The translations under genes and the position numbers were made by a program. Of a DNA stretch of 44,686 nucleotides, positions 25,074 through 33,347 are shown piece by piece (position 1 is the stretch's first letter; every line of letters begins with the position of its first letter). The notes below the pieces were generated by a model that was not told where the DNA came from, did not search any database, and saw nothing but the letters and a program-made list of their open reading frames with translations. Origin of the DNA: CSP1-1 sp035620615. GTDB taxonomy: Archaea; Thermoproteota; Nitrososphaeria; Nitrososphaerales; Nitrosopumilaceae. The DNA is taken from assembly GCA_035620615.1 (NCBI GenBank), contig DASPGM010000004.1, positions 1 through 44,686 on the forward strand, read 5' to 3'.

Positions 25074-25436
25074 CTAGTCCAAATATTTCGAATATTTGGT
25101 TGCTATCTTTTGTTTAATTTCTTGAAAGTCGGGGTTCAATCCCTTAATAGATTGCTCCATAATTTTACTTGATTCGCATAATGTTAAATAAATTCCATTA
25201 ATTTTTTGATCTTTTATAATCTTAGATAGTAATTGATCATTTAATGTTGCGATTTCTCCTATCTCAGGCTTTCCCATCATTGGAGCAAGTCCCTTTATCT
25301 TATGAATATGCTTTTCAATTGATTTAGAATTTTGTAGCACGTCAGAATCATTTTGGCATGTTCTAAGAATTTTGGCAATTAATGCGATCTCTTCTTTAAT
25401 TTCCTTAGTTGCTACTTTGATAAATTTGTCAGACAT
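25074..25436 (-). CDS. Histidine phosphotransfer (Hpt) domain protein
   Basis: This 120-residue helical protein contains the Hpt/CheA-P1 signature HKIKGLAPMMG with acceptor His45 and the supporting Lys-Gly at 48-49. Helices before and after fit a four-helix bundle. It is a free-standing Hpt. It lies between the receiver gene (36 bp downstream) and the divergent sensor kinase (66-bp gap), so it probably relays phosphate between them. I see no CheA ATPase domain. The start is ATG 25436. Confidence 0.85.
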   Translation of the reverse strand: MSDKFIKVATKEIKEEIALIAKILRTCQNDSDVLQNSKSIEKHIHKIKGLAPMMGKPEIGEIATLNDQLLSKIIKDQKINGIYLTLCESSKIMEQSIKGLNPDFQEIKQKIATKYSKYLD

Positions 25437-25470
25437 TTGATCTTATATCTAAAAGATTTTAGGCGTGATT

Positions 25471-25480
25471 TTTATACTCT
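25471..25480 (+). promoter_or_regulatory. TATA box of the sensor kinase gene
   Basis: The sequence tttatactct is centred about 27 bp before TTG 25503, supporting a leaderless transcript and the TTG start. Confidence 0.55.
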
Positions 25481-25502
25481 CTGAAAATCTACAGGTTAAG
25501 TA

Positions 25503-27356
25503 TTGAAAATAATACAAAAAGCGTATTTTCTGGTAGGGATTCTGATTGCAGCTGCAGGAGTAAATCTGGTTTTATTGTATCAAGCCCAACAAGAAAGTAC
25601 AGATGAATCATACACAATTATTCGTGCAGCAGATCTGAAAGTTAAAGTAGAAACATTATCTAGTCTTGCAAACTCGATTGCAAATGGGATTGAATCTGAT
25701 AAAGAGGCATTAAAGAATGAATCAAATCAGTTTGAGTCAGTCCTTAGCATCTTAAGAACCGGGGGAACGATTAGAGGACAGACAATAGTTACGGTTCCTG
25801 CAAATTTAATTGAACAGTATTCAATAGTTGAAAATTCATGGAAAGGTGTTAAACAAAGTATAGAACAAATTCAAGTATTTGCAGTATCAAATGATGAAGC
25901 AAAAAATGCTCTAAATTATATTTTAGCAAAAAATGGCGAGATGGCACTAACAACTGATTCTGTAAAGAAAGAAATTGAAGGATTGGATAGAAAATACAAC
26001 AGACATAAGGAAATTGCCACAGAACTTCATGAATTATCAAAGCGAATTGGTCAAAATGCCTTACTAATTTCAATTGGAGAAGAAGAAGGAGCTAGAGAAC
26101 AGCTTCAAAAAGATAGGATTTCATTTGAGGCAGGAATTAGAAAATTATTACAGCTTCCTACAGATGATCTGGATTTAAGCAGTATAGAGCAAGAATCTGA
26201 AAATTTAGAGGCGATTCCAAGAGAAAATTCCATTGCATTACGCCAGCTTGATCCATTGTGGGAAGCAGTGGAGCTAAGAGTAAGTACCCTAGAAAAAAAT
26301 TCTTTGCGCATTGAGGAATTTGATGTTGCTTATAGTGCATTTAAAGAACAGACAGTTGAACTTACAAGTGCTCTTGATAATTTACTTGATGCATGGAACC
26401 AACAAATTCAAGAGACAAGTTCACAACGCGGTACAATAGTTCAAACCCTCTTAGTTGTAGATATTGCAATTTTTTTCCTTGTAATATTAGTGGTAAGACA
26501 ATCACTCAATCCACTAGAGATCATGACAAGAGCATTATCTAGAGTCAAAGAAGGGATTTACGGTGAAAAAATTAATTATAAAGCAGATGATGAAATTGGT
26601 GAGCTTGTTAAATCATTTAATATAATGTCAGATACAATTAAACAAAAAACCGAAGAAGCAAAAGAAACTGATATTGCAAAAGATGAATTTCTATCAATGA
26701 TCACACATGAATTAAAAACACCGCTTGTTCCAATTCAAGGATATGTCGATATTCTCTTAGGAGAACATCTAGGAACATTAACTGAAAAACAAAAAGAACG
26801 GTTGAAGATTATAAAATCAAGTTCTGAAACCTTGTTAAGGATTATTTCTGATCTTTTAGATGCACAAAAGCTTGGACTAGGTAAATTAGTGGTAAAAAAA
26901 ATAGTTCATGATATCAATGATACAATACAAAAGGCTGTTGACTCTTTACAGCCAAGGGCATCAGAAAATAAAGTTGTAATAAATCAGCATTTGGATAAAA
27001 AAATCATGGTACCACACGATACAGAAAGAATAAGACAGGTATTAACAAATCTTATTAAAAATAGTTTAGAAGTGGTAGAACCTAATTCAGGATTAATTGA
27101 CATTTTTGTTGAAGATCTTCAAAATGAAGTTAAGATTAGTGTAAAAGATAATGGTCCTGGAATATCTACAGAAAATCAGGAGAATCTTTTCAAAAAGTTT
27201 TATCAAGTTGATACCTCTTTAACTAGAGAAGTTGGAGGTAGTGGGCTAGGATTGGCAATCTGTAAAGGCCTAGTTGAAGAGCATGGTGGAAAAATTTTTG
27301 CCGAGAGCATCCCAGGAAAGGGAGCCACTTTCTCATTTACACTCCCAAAAAACTAA
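25503..27356 (+). CDS. Membrane sensor histidine kinase with HAMP domain
   Basis: The protein has 617 residues. Transmembrane helix 1 is at about 8-26 and helix 2 at about 311-331, enclosing a 285-residue helical sensor region outside the cell. HAMP follows at about 332-385, then HisKA with His402 in SMITHELKTP. The ATPase domain has the N box NLIKNSLEV, G1 DNGPGIS and G2 GGSGLGLAI. It should autophosphorylate and pass phosphate to the Hpt and receiver encoded divergently. The long helical periplasm-side domain resembles four-helix-bundle ligand sensors; the ligand is unknown. TTG 25503 is the start. Confidence 0.95.
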   Translation: MKIIQKAYFLVGILIAAAGVNLVLLYQAQQESTDESYTIIRAADLKVKVETLSSLANSIANGIESDKEALKNESNQFESVLSILRTGGTIRGQTIVTVPANLIEQYSIVENSWKGVKQSIEQIQVFAVSNDEAKNALNYILAKNGEMALTTDSVKKEIEGLDRKYNRHKEIATELHELSKRIGQNALLISIGEEEGAREQLQKDRISFEAGIRKLLQLPTDDLDLSSIEQESENLEAIPRENSIALRQLDPLWEAVELRVSTLEKNSLRIEEFDVAYSAFKEQTVELTSALDNLLDAWNQQIQETSSQRGTIVQTLLVVDIAIFFLVILVVRQSLNPLEIMTRALSRVKEGIYGEKINYKADDEIGELVKSFNIMSDTIKQKTEEAKETDIAKDEFLSMITHELKTPLVPIQGYVDILLGEHLGTLTEKQKERLKIIKSSSETLLRIISDLLDAQKLGLGKLVVKKIVHDINDTIQKAVDSLQPRASENKVVINQHLDKKIMVPHDTERIRQVLTNLIKNSLEVVEPNSGLIDIFVEDLQNEVKISVKDNGPGISTENQENLFKKFYQVDTSLTREVGGSGLGLAICKGLVEEHGGKIFAESIPGKGATFSFTLPKN

Positions 27357-27400
27357 TGAAATCTTTTTGAAGTAAATCATTCTGATCTAATAGCTGAAAA

Positions 27401-27408
27401 TTATAAAA
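27401..27408 (+). promoter_or_regulatory. TATA box before the 57-residue ORF
   Basis: The sequence ttataaaa is centred about 27 bp before TTG 27431, exactly the leaderless spacing. It is the main sign that the small ORF is expressed. Confidence 0.5.
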
Positions 27409-27430
27409 CATAGCCATAGACATTGTTTTT

Positions 27431-27604
27431 TTGATACAGGCAGATATGGCAATGGAAAGTTTAAAGATCGTCGAAGACTTTAATCATGATTTTTACTCTA
27501 ATTGCAGGGCATACCTTAATGCTTTACAAAAACAGGGTAGAACTGACGATAGCTTTGAAGATGAATTTTACTTCACAATGCCTGCAATTTCAGGCATTAC
27601 ATAA
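27431..27604 (+). CDS. Small hypothetical protein (57 residues)
   Basis: The product starts MIQADMAMESLKIVEDF from TTG 27431, or MAMESLKIVEDF from ATG 27446 (52 residues), and ends FTMPAISGIT before TAA 27602-27604. It is acidic and looks soluble, with one Cys. It fills the only open space between the kinase and TldD genes and has its own TATA box at leaderless distance. It is not recognised. The open frame is short, so expression is an inference. Confidence 0.5.
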   Translation: MIQADMAMESLKIVEDFNHDFYSNCRAYLNALQKQGRTDDSFEDEFYFTMPAISGIT

Positions 27605-27636
27605 GATTTAGCAATACCACAGAACTAATTGCAGGA

Positions 27637-29055
27637 ATGGAGAAAAACCTAGAGGATTTTGCAGAAAAATCTGTGGAACATGCTTTATTTTTAGAATGCC
27701 AATACTGTGATGTAAGAGCAGAAGTTTATTCAAAACAAGGCATAGTTATTGAAAATAGTCAAATAGAATATTCTTCGACAAAAAATGATCAAGGTTTAGG
27801 AATCAGAGTATTAAAAAATGGCGCGTGGGGTTTTTTTTCAATTTCAAATCCAATATCTTTTGAAGACGTAAAAAAAGGAATAGACAAAGCTGCAAGTGCG
27901 GCAAAATATTATTCATTGAAAAAAAAGAATAAAGTAAAGATAGCAGATATTTCTTCTGTTAATAAAAAAATAGATTTTTCTGTAAAGATAATTCCGACAT
28001 TAGATGAGTTAGTAAAAATTGGATTTGAGTGTGATAAAATTATTTGCCAAAACAAACGAATTATAAAATCTCAAATTAATATGAGCTATAACAAGTCATC
28101 AAAAATTTTTGTGAATAGTGAAGGCTCAAAAATATATCAAAATTATACAGATGTAATAGCAGATCTTTCAGCCACGGCATATGAAAATGGGTTGACACAA
28201 TCAGTCAATATTACAGAGGGTGGAAGAGGAGGAATAGAAAAACTATCAGATTCAAGAGAGATTAGAGAGACTGCAGAGTTTATTTCAAACAAGGCTGCCC
28301 AGCTAATCGACGCTAAACCTATCAAAGAAGAAAAAGCAACAGTAGTTATGAATCCAGATTTTGTTGCACTTTTAACCCACGAAATACTTGGGCATCCTTC
28401 TGAAGCAGACAGAGTACTTGGAAAAGAGATGGCATGGGCAGGAGGTGCTTGGTGGGCCGGAAAATTAGATGAAAAAATTGGTTCAGAAAGTTTGAGTGTT
28501 TTTGATGATCCAACTCTTGAAGGAACACTAGGACATTATGGATTTGATGATGAAGGAAATAAGGCGTCCAGAACAGAACTCGTGAAAGAGGGAATTCTTT
28601 CAAATCATCTTCAAAGTCGTGAAACGGCAGAAACTTTTCATACAAACCCAAGTGCGAATATGAGAGCTACGTCTTATCGGTTTATGCCATTAATTAGAAT
28701 GGCATGTACCTGTATTGACAAAGGGGACTGGAATCCAAATGAGATGATTTCCGATATAAAAAGTGGTTATTTGATTTCTAATATGAAAATTCCTTCAATT
28801 GATATGAAAAGATACAATTGGAGTATTTCGTGCCAATTTGCTCAAAAAATAGAAAATGGCGAAATCAAGGATTTACACAGGGATGTAATAGTATTAGGAA
28901 CTGCGCCTGACTTTTTTAAATCAATTGATGCCTGTGGGAGAGATTTTACTATTAGACCAATTACAAATTGTGGAAAAGGAGATCCTATGCAGTCAATGAT
29001 TATGGGAAATGGCGGGCCTTCCATTAGAGGAACTGCTATTGTTAGGAGCGTGTAG
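27637..29055 (+). CDS. tldD: TldD/PmbA family metalloprotease, TldD type
   Basis: This 472-residue protein carries the TldD zinc motif HEILGH (248-253), followed by PSEADRVLGKEMAW, and a C-terminal beta-rich domain with conserved GNGGPSIRGTA. TldD and its partner TldE (PmbA) form a heterodimeric peptidase in bacteria, and TldD carries the zinc. No second, zinc-less copy is found in this window, so the partner must be elsewhere or the enzyme is a homodimer. The UDG gene follows after 3 bp, then AAG, giving a likely three-gene operon. Start ATG 27637. Confidence 0.92.
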   Translation: MEKNLEDFAEKSVEHALFLECQYCDVRAEVYSKQGIVIENSQIEYSSTKNDQGLGIRVLKNGAWGFFSISNPISFEDVKKGIDKAASAAKYYSLKKKNKVKIADISSVNKKIDFSVKIIPTLDELVKIGFECDKIICQNKRIIKSQINMSYNKSSKIFVNSEGSKIYQNYTDVIADLSATAYENGLTQSVNITEGGRGGIEKLSDSREIRETAEFISNKAAQLIDAKPIKEEKATVVMNPDFVALLTHEILGHPSEADRVLGKEMAWAGGAWWAGKLDEKIGSESLSVFDDPTLEGTLGHYGFDDEGNKASRTELVKEGILSNHLQSRETAETFHTNPSANMRATSYRFMPLIRMACTCIDKGDWNPNEMISDIKSGYLISNMKIPSIDMKRYNWSISCQFAQKIENGEIKDLHRDVIVLGTAPDFFKSIDACGRDFTIRPITNCGKGDPMQSMIMGNGGPSIRGTAIVRSV

Positions 29056-29058
29056 ATT

Positions 29059-29610
29059 ATGTTTAATTCCATAGAGGAGATAAAAAATCAGGTAATAACT
29101 TGTACAAATTGCGAGTTATGTAAAACTAGAAAAAATTCTGTGCCAGGAAAAGGAAATCATAAAGCAGAAATAATTTTCATAGGCGAAGCTCCAGGAAGAA
29201 GTGAAGATAATTTAGGAGAACCGTTTGTAGGGGCTGCTGGAAAAAAATTAACTTCTGCTCTAGAAAATGCTGGCATTTTAAGAGAATCAGTATACATTAC
29301 AAATGTTGTAAAATGTAGACCTCCAAATAATAGAGTCCCAACTATTACGGAAAAAGAGTCTTGTAGAAAATATCTACAATCTGAAATAGATATCATCAAA
29401 CCTAAGGTTATTTGCATTATGGGAAATACCGCCTATCAATCAATACTTGGAGGCAATAATATTACAAAAGAGCATGGAAAATTTGTAAGAAAAGATGGAA
29501 ATTTATATTTTTTAACAATACACCCAGCAGCAGTAATATACAATCAAAAACTTTTAGAGTCACTAGAAAATGATATGAAAAAATTAGTAAAAGAAATCAA
29601 AGAACTATGA
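29059..29610 (+). CDS. Uracil-DNA glycosylase, family 4 (Fe-S type)
   Basis: The protein has 183 residues. The four Cys of the 4Fe-4S cluster are visible as Cys15 and Cys18 near the start and Cys86 and Cys102 later. Motif A is GEAPGRSED (42-50), and the second motif is the HPAAVIYNQ segment. It removes uracil from DNA, which matters for cytosine deamination damage. It overlaps the next gene by 4 bp and follows tldD by 3 bp, so it is in an operon with both. Confidence 0.94.
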   Translation: MFNSIEEIKNQVITCTNCELCKTRKNSVPGKGNHKAEIIFIGEAPGRSEDNLGEPFVGAAGKKLTSALENAGILRESVYITNVVKCRPPNNRVPTITEKESCRKYLQSEIDIIKPKVICIMGNTAYQSILGGNNITKEHGKFVRKDGNLYFLTIHPAAVIYNQKLLESLENDMKKLVKEIKEL

Positions 29611-30182
29611 GTGTTTTGTTCGATATGAAAGTGTTACCTAGATCTTTTTATGCAAGAAATACGGTAAATGTTGCAAAGGAACTTTTAGGCAAGACACTTG
29701 TGAGAAAAATTGGAAATAATATAATTTCTGGCATCATTACAGAGACTGAAGCATATCGTTACAAAGATGATCCAGCTAGTCATGCATTTAGAGGCATGAC
29801 TGAAAGAAATAAAATCATGTTTGGCGAGGTGGGAAGAGCGTATGTCTACTTTACTTATGGCATGCATTACTGTGTTAATGCCGTAGCTAAAAGCAATACG
29901 TTTGATGCGGGGGCAGTTTTAATTCGTTCCATAAAACCTGATAAAGGAATTAATGAAATGATAAAAAACCGCAAAATTCAATCACTCATAAATTTGACTA
30001 ATGGTCCTGCAAAGTTAACACAAGCAATGGGGATTACTACAATGCAATATGGAGAAGATCTGGTAAAATACTCTAGTCTTTTTATTACTGAGGGAATTAA
30101 AACGAATAAAATATTTTCTAGTCCAAGAATTGGAATCAAAAAAGGATTAGATAAATTATGGAATTTTAAAATAGAAAGTTAA
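29607..30182 (+). CDS. 3-methyladenine (alkyladenine) DNA glycosylase, AAG/MPG family
   Basis: This 191-residue protein matches the AAG family: LPRSFYARNTVNVAKELLGK at the start, ETEAYRYKDDPASHAFRG with the catalytic Glu, and VYFTYGMHYCVNAV. It removes alkylated and deaminated purines from DNA. ATG 29607 overlaps the UDG stop (ATGA). The end overlaps the convergent DedA gene by 4 bp. A second base-excision glycosylase in the same operon supports a shared repair role. Confidence 0.95.
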   Translation: MSVLFDMKVLPRSFYARNTVNVAKELLGKTLVRKIGNNIISGIITETEAYRYKDDPASHAFRGMTERNKIMFGEVGRAYVYFTYGMHYCVNAVAKSNTFDAGAVLIRSIKPDKGINEMIKNRKIQSLINLTNGPAKLTQAMGITTMQYGEDLVKYSSLFITEGIKTNKIFSSPRIGIKKGLDKLWNFKIES

Positions 30183-30826
30183 TCTTTCTTGTCTTCATCA
30201 ACTAGAGTCCAAGGGGCAAATCGTCCAAGTATTCTTTCCCAATCGAGGCGCAGCAACAGAATTATCATTGCGGTTAGCGAAGAAGCAAAAACAAATATTC
30301 CTATGTAAATTGTTCCAACATCCTCAATATTTTCCAAGAGAGGATCAAGTAATGAAATTCCAACAAAGTGAGATGTCAAAACAATTACGTAGCTTAAGAC
30401 AAATTTTCCTGCTAATGTTGCTAGAAAAAATCTCCTAGGATTGTATTTGGCTAAACCAAGTGGGATGTACACCAAATCATCTGGAATTGGAGTTGCTGCA
30501 GCTATAAATGCTGCGCCTGCACCATATCTTTTTACCAACCTTTCAAATGGTTTCATTCTTTTTCGTGTCTTTTCAGAAATAATTCTTCCACCGCCATAGC
30601 TTACATAGAAAATTATCTGTTTTGCTAAAGTGGCAGCCACTGCTGAAATAATTGCCAATATATGGATATTAAATTGGTCACCAACTGCCATGGTAGCTAG
30701 AACTACAAATGATGGGAGAGGAATGAATGGAATAAGAGAACCAAAAAAACTAACAAGTGTTAGAGCCAGATAGCCAACTTCTGATGTAAAGGGGAAGAGA
30801 GCTTCTGAAAAAGCAGCATAATCCAC
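30179..30826 (-). CDS. DedA/VTT-domain (SNARE-associated type) membrane protein
   Basis: This 215-residue membrane protein has about five hydrophobic segments and the DedA/VTT pattern: an N-terminal FFGSLIPFIPLPSFVVLA block and a central GAAFIAAATPIPDDLVYIPLG block with the conserved acidic residues. Members act as lipid (undecaprenyl or polyprenyl phosphate) flippases or scramblases in bacteria and eukaryotes. An archaeal role is inferred. It stands alone on the minus strand. Confidence 0.87.
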   Translation of the reverse strand: MDYAAFSEALFPFTSEVGYLALTLVSFFGSLIPFIPLPSFVVLATMAVGDQFNIHILAIISAVAATLAKQIIFYVSYGGGRIISEKTRKRMKPFERLVKRYGAGAAFIAAATPIPDDLVYIPLGLAKYNPRRFFLATLAGKFVLSYVIVLTSHFVGISLLDPLLENIEDVGTIYIGIFVFASSLTAMIILLLRLDWERILGRFAPWTLVDEDKKD

Positions 30827-30942
30827 TAATCAACCAGTAAATTTGCGCTATTTAACCGTAAAAATTGGAAAAATTATTACAATAAAGGTAACTTTGAGAA
30901 TCTTACAATCATTAAAATATCATATTTTGAAACTGAAGTCAA

Positions 30943-31317
30943 TTGGTCAACAAAGAACATCAAATGATATGTCAGAAAATTTCTAGAATTAGCCCGTATA
31001 TCAGATTTATTGGATTAATTGGAAATAAGGGACAATTATTAGCATACTACAGGCGACCAAAATTAAAACCAATGTTAAATTCTAGGAAAACACAAAATCA
31101 GTTTTCAAACATTGCAACGAGTACGGGTCTCGATGCTGCATTTGATAAAGATCTGGGTGAGACTCAATTTGTATGGGAGGAAAGAAAAAAAGTCCAGACA
31201 ATTTCATTTTCAGTGAAAAATAATAAAGTGTGGATTTCAATTGATAGAAAAGTAATTCGCACAGAAATGCTACGAATCATTGATGCATGTTTGCCAGTAG
31301 TGAAGTATTATTCATAA
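30943..31317 (+). CDS. Small soluble protein, hypothetical (possible roadblock-like fold)
   Basis: This 124-residue protein contains blocks ISPYIRFIGLIGNKGQLLAY and QTISFSVKNNKVWISIDRK that look like alternating strands and helices. The order could suit a small roadblock/longin-like fold, but this is only a pattern guess. TTG 30943 lies 27 bp from the TATA-like attaaaatat (30911-30920), so it is probably leaderless. It has no close neighbours on the same strand and its function is unknown. Confidence 0.68.
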   Translation: MVNKEHQMICQKISRISPYIRFIGLIGNKGQLLAYYRRPKLKPMLNSRKTQNQFSNIATSTGLDAAFDKDLGETQFVWEERKKVQTISFSVKNNKVWISIDRKVIRTEMLRIIDACLPVVKYYS

Positions 31318-31452
31318 ATTTGTTATAGTGTTGGCGTTAGATGTCTCATATTTTTTGATTGTTTAAATAAAGTAGATCTAAGTAGGTTACAAATTTCCAT
31401 CTGTTTTATGCTTAATCAATACCCGCAAAGTTAATGAAGGAAGATTCTTGGT

Positions 31453-33264
31453 GTGAAATTAGTTACGTTGACCATACATCATGACCTCCCAAAGTATCTT
31501 GCGCAGCAATTCAAACCTTATGTTAATCCAAATGTTGTAAAGATGGGAGAATCCATACTACTTTCTGATGCTTGCAAACAGATGATTCGAAGTAATAGCG
31601 ATGAAGTTATTGTAGTAGATAAAAACGATCAATTGATTGGGATTGTAACAGATGAAGATGTTATTAAAAAGACATCTGAAGCTTTTGTAAATCCATTATC
31701 AACTACATTAGGAGATATTATGAAATTTCCTGTGGCATTCATTAATCAAAACAAAAATCTTGCCGATGCCCTTAATCTGATGCGTCAAAATAAGATAAGA
31801 AAACTTGTTGTCTTGTCTGATGAAAATAAAATTGTCGGTATGTTATACAAAAATACCATTATCAATCTTATTAAAAAATTCTTGGCAACAAATCAACAAA
31901 AACAATCTCAATTTTGGGCAATAATTTGGAATCTTGGAATTGTTCTGCAATTTGCGGGAGCTTTGATGTTTGTACCTGCAATTATATCTACAATACTTTG
32001 GGAAACAGATTCTGCAACTGGGATCTATCTGATGTCAACGTTACTACTCATGACAGGTTTTTTTATGAATTCCTATGGTAAACGACAACATCTTAATCTA
32101 CGAGGATCTGCAATTTTGATATTTTCTAGTTTTATTCTGCTAGTATTATTTGGAATTATTCCTCAGATGTTAGTAATTCCTTTTGATGAAACAAAACCAA
32201 TTGAACATATAGTAATTAGTTTCTTTGAGAGCTCAGCGGGATTTACAACTGGAGGATTAACATTGATTCAAACACCTGAGGATCTACCTCAAGGCTTTAC
32301 CTTTTACCGAAGTTATACACAGTTTGTTGGAGGATTGAGTTTTATTTATCTAATAGTTACAGTATTTTTTCCTGAACACCACCTACACTCCATGAGAAGC
32401 TTCATTTCTGGGAAAATACCTCAGCTCAGAGAATTATTCATCACAATTACAATTCTTTTTTCCATTTATATCACAATAATCGCAGTTGCATTGTATTATC
32501 TTGGGGAAAGAAATCTGATTGATAATTTTTCCCTTGCGATGAGTGCGTTATCTACTGGAGGATGGATACCACATTCTCAGATTTTGGTAGGCCTAACTAT
32601 TCCAGAATACATTGTAATTATGTGTGGGATGATTCTAGGTGCACTACCTTTTGGTTTTCACTATGCCTTTGTTAGAACTAAATTCATGTCTATTCAAGCT
32701 AGTAAAGAAGTTTTAGTTTATTTTACAATTCTAGGAATTGCAATAATAATTTTTGTATTTTCTATTGATGCGTCCCTCATTGATAGTATATTTAACATCA
32801 TATCTGGAAGCACATCAACAGGTTTTCAAACAATCTCATTAACTAATTTGAATCCAGTTGCATTTTCAGTTATTATCATAATTATGATAATTGGAGGTTG
32901 TGGTTTTTCAACTGCTGGTGGATTAAAAATTTATAGATTAATGACACTTGCAAAGATAAGAGAACTTAGAAAAAAACAAACTTCTCAGTTAAAGAAGAAC
33001 GAGATAATTTCTGCGTTAATTTTACTGGCGGCATTACCAACAATCCCATTCATTGTAGCAAGTTACATGAATTTTCAAGGATATGATTTTCATGATTCAT
33101 ATTTTGATGCTATTTCAGCGATAACCACAACAGGATTAAGTGCTGGAAGTATCACATCTAGCATGGATCCATTTTTAATTATAATTTTTGGAGTCTTGCC
33201 TATTTTGGGAAGAATTGAAATTGTATTGTTAGTTTACATGTTTGTGCCTAAATTAATTCCATAA
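31453..33264 (+). CDS. TrkH-type potassium transporter with N-terminal CBS domain pair
   Basis: The protein has 603 residues. Residues 25-145 hold two CBS motifs (VIVVDKNDQLIGIVTDEDV and the later RKLVVLSDENKIVGM block), which usually bind adenine nucleotides. The TrkH part (155-603) shows the four selectivity-filter loops: AGFTTGG (262-268), STGGW (367-371), STGF (455-458) and TTGLSAG (559-565). It should carry K+ or Na+ across the membrane, gated by cell energy state through CBS. Normal TrkH uses a separate TrkA gating protein, and none is adjacent. GTG 31453 is the start. Confidence 0.9.
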   Translation: MKLVTLTIHHDLPKYLAQQFKPYVNPNVVKMGESILLSDACKQMIRSNSDEVIVVDKNDQLIGIVTDEDVIKKTSEAFVNPLSTTLGDIMKFPVAFINQNKNLADALNLMRQNKIRKLVVLSDENKIVGMLYKNTIINLIKKFLATNQQKQSQFWAIIWNLGIVLQFAGALMFVPAIISTILWETDSATGIYLMSTLLLMTGFFMNSYGKRQHLNLRGSAILIFSSFILLVLFGIIPQMLVIPFDETKPIEHIVISFFESSAGFTTGGLTLIQTPEDLPQGFTFYRSYTQFVGGLSFIYLIVTVFFPEHHLHSMRSFISGKIPQLRELFITITILFSIYITIIAVALYYLGERNLIDNFSLAMSALSTGGWIPHSQILVGLTIPEYIVIMCGMILGALPFGFHYAFVRTKFMSIQASKEVLVYFTILGIAIIIFVFSIDASLIDSIFNIISGSTSTGFQTISLTNLNPVAFSVIIIIMIIGGCGFSTAGGLKIYRLMTLAKIRELRKKQTSQLKKNEIISALILLAALPTIPFIVASYMNFQGYDFHDSYFDAISAITTTGLSAGSITSSMDPFLIIIFGVLPILGRIEIVLLVYMFVPKLIP

Positions 33265-33265
33265 T

Positions 33266-33340
33266 TTGACTAGAAGATTCTGAAATAGTAGATTAAATGA
33301 ATGTAATATTGGGCGTAAATTGAAAAAATTTTCTAGTCAA
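33266..33340. repeat. Long inverted repeat between convergent genes
   Basis: The arm ttgactagaagatt (33266-33279) pairs with aattttctagtcaa (33327-33340), 13 of 14 positions matching and one G-T pair. The loop between is 47 nt. It fills most of the 83-bp gap between the CBS-TrkH end and the ABC ATPase end. It could be a transcript 3'-end structure, a small RNA, or a protein-binding site. No U-tract is obvious after the arm. Confidence 0.5.
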
Positions 33341-33347
33341 GAGCGAT

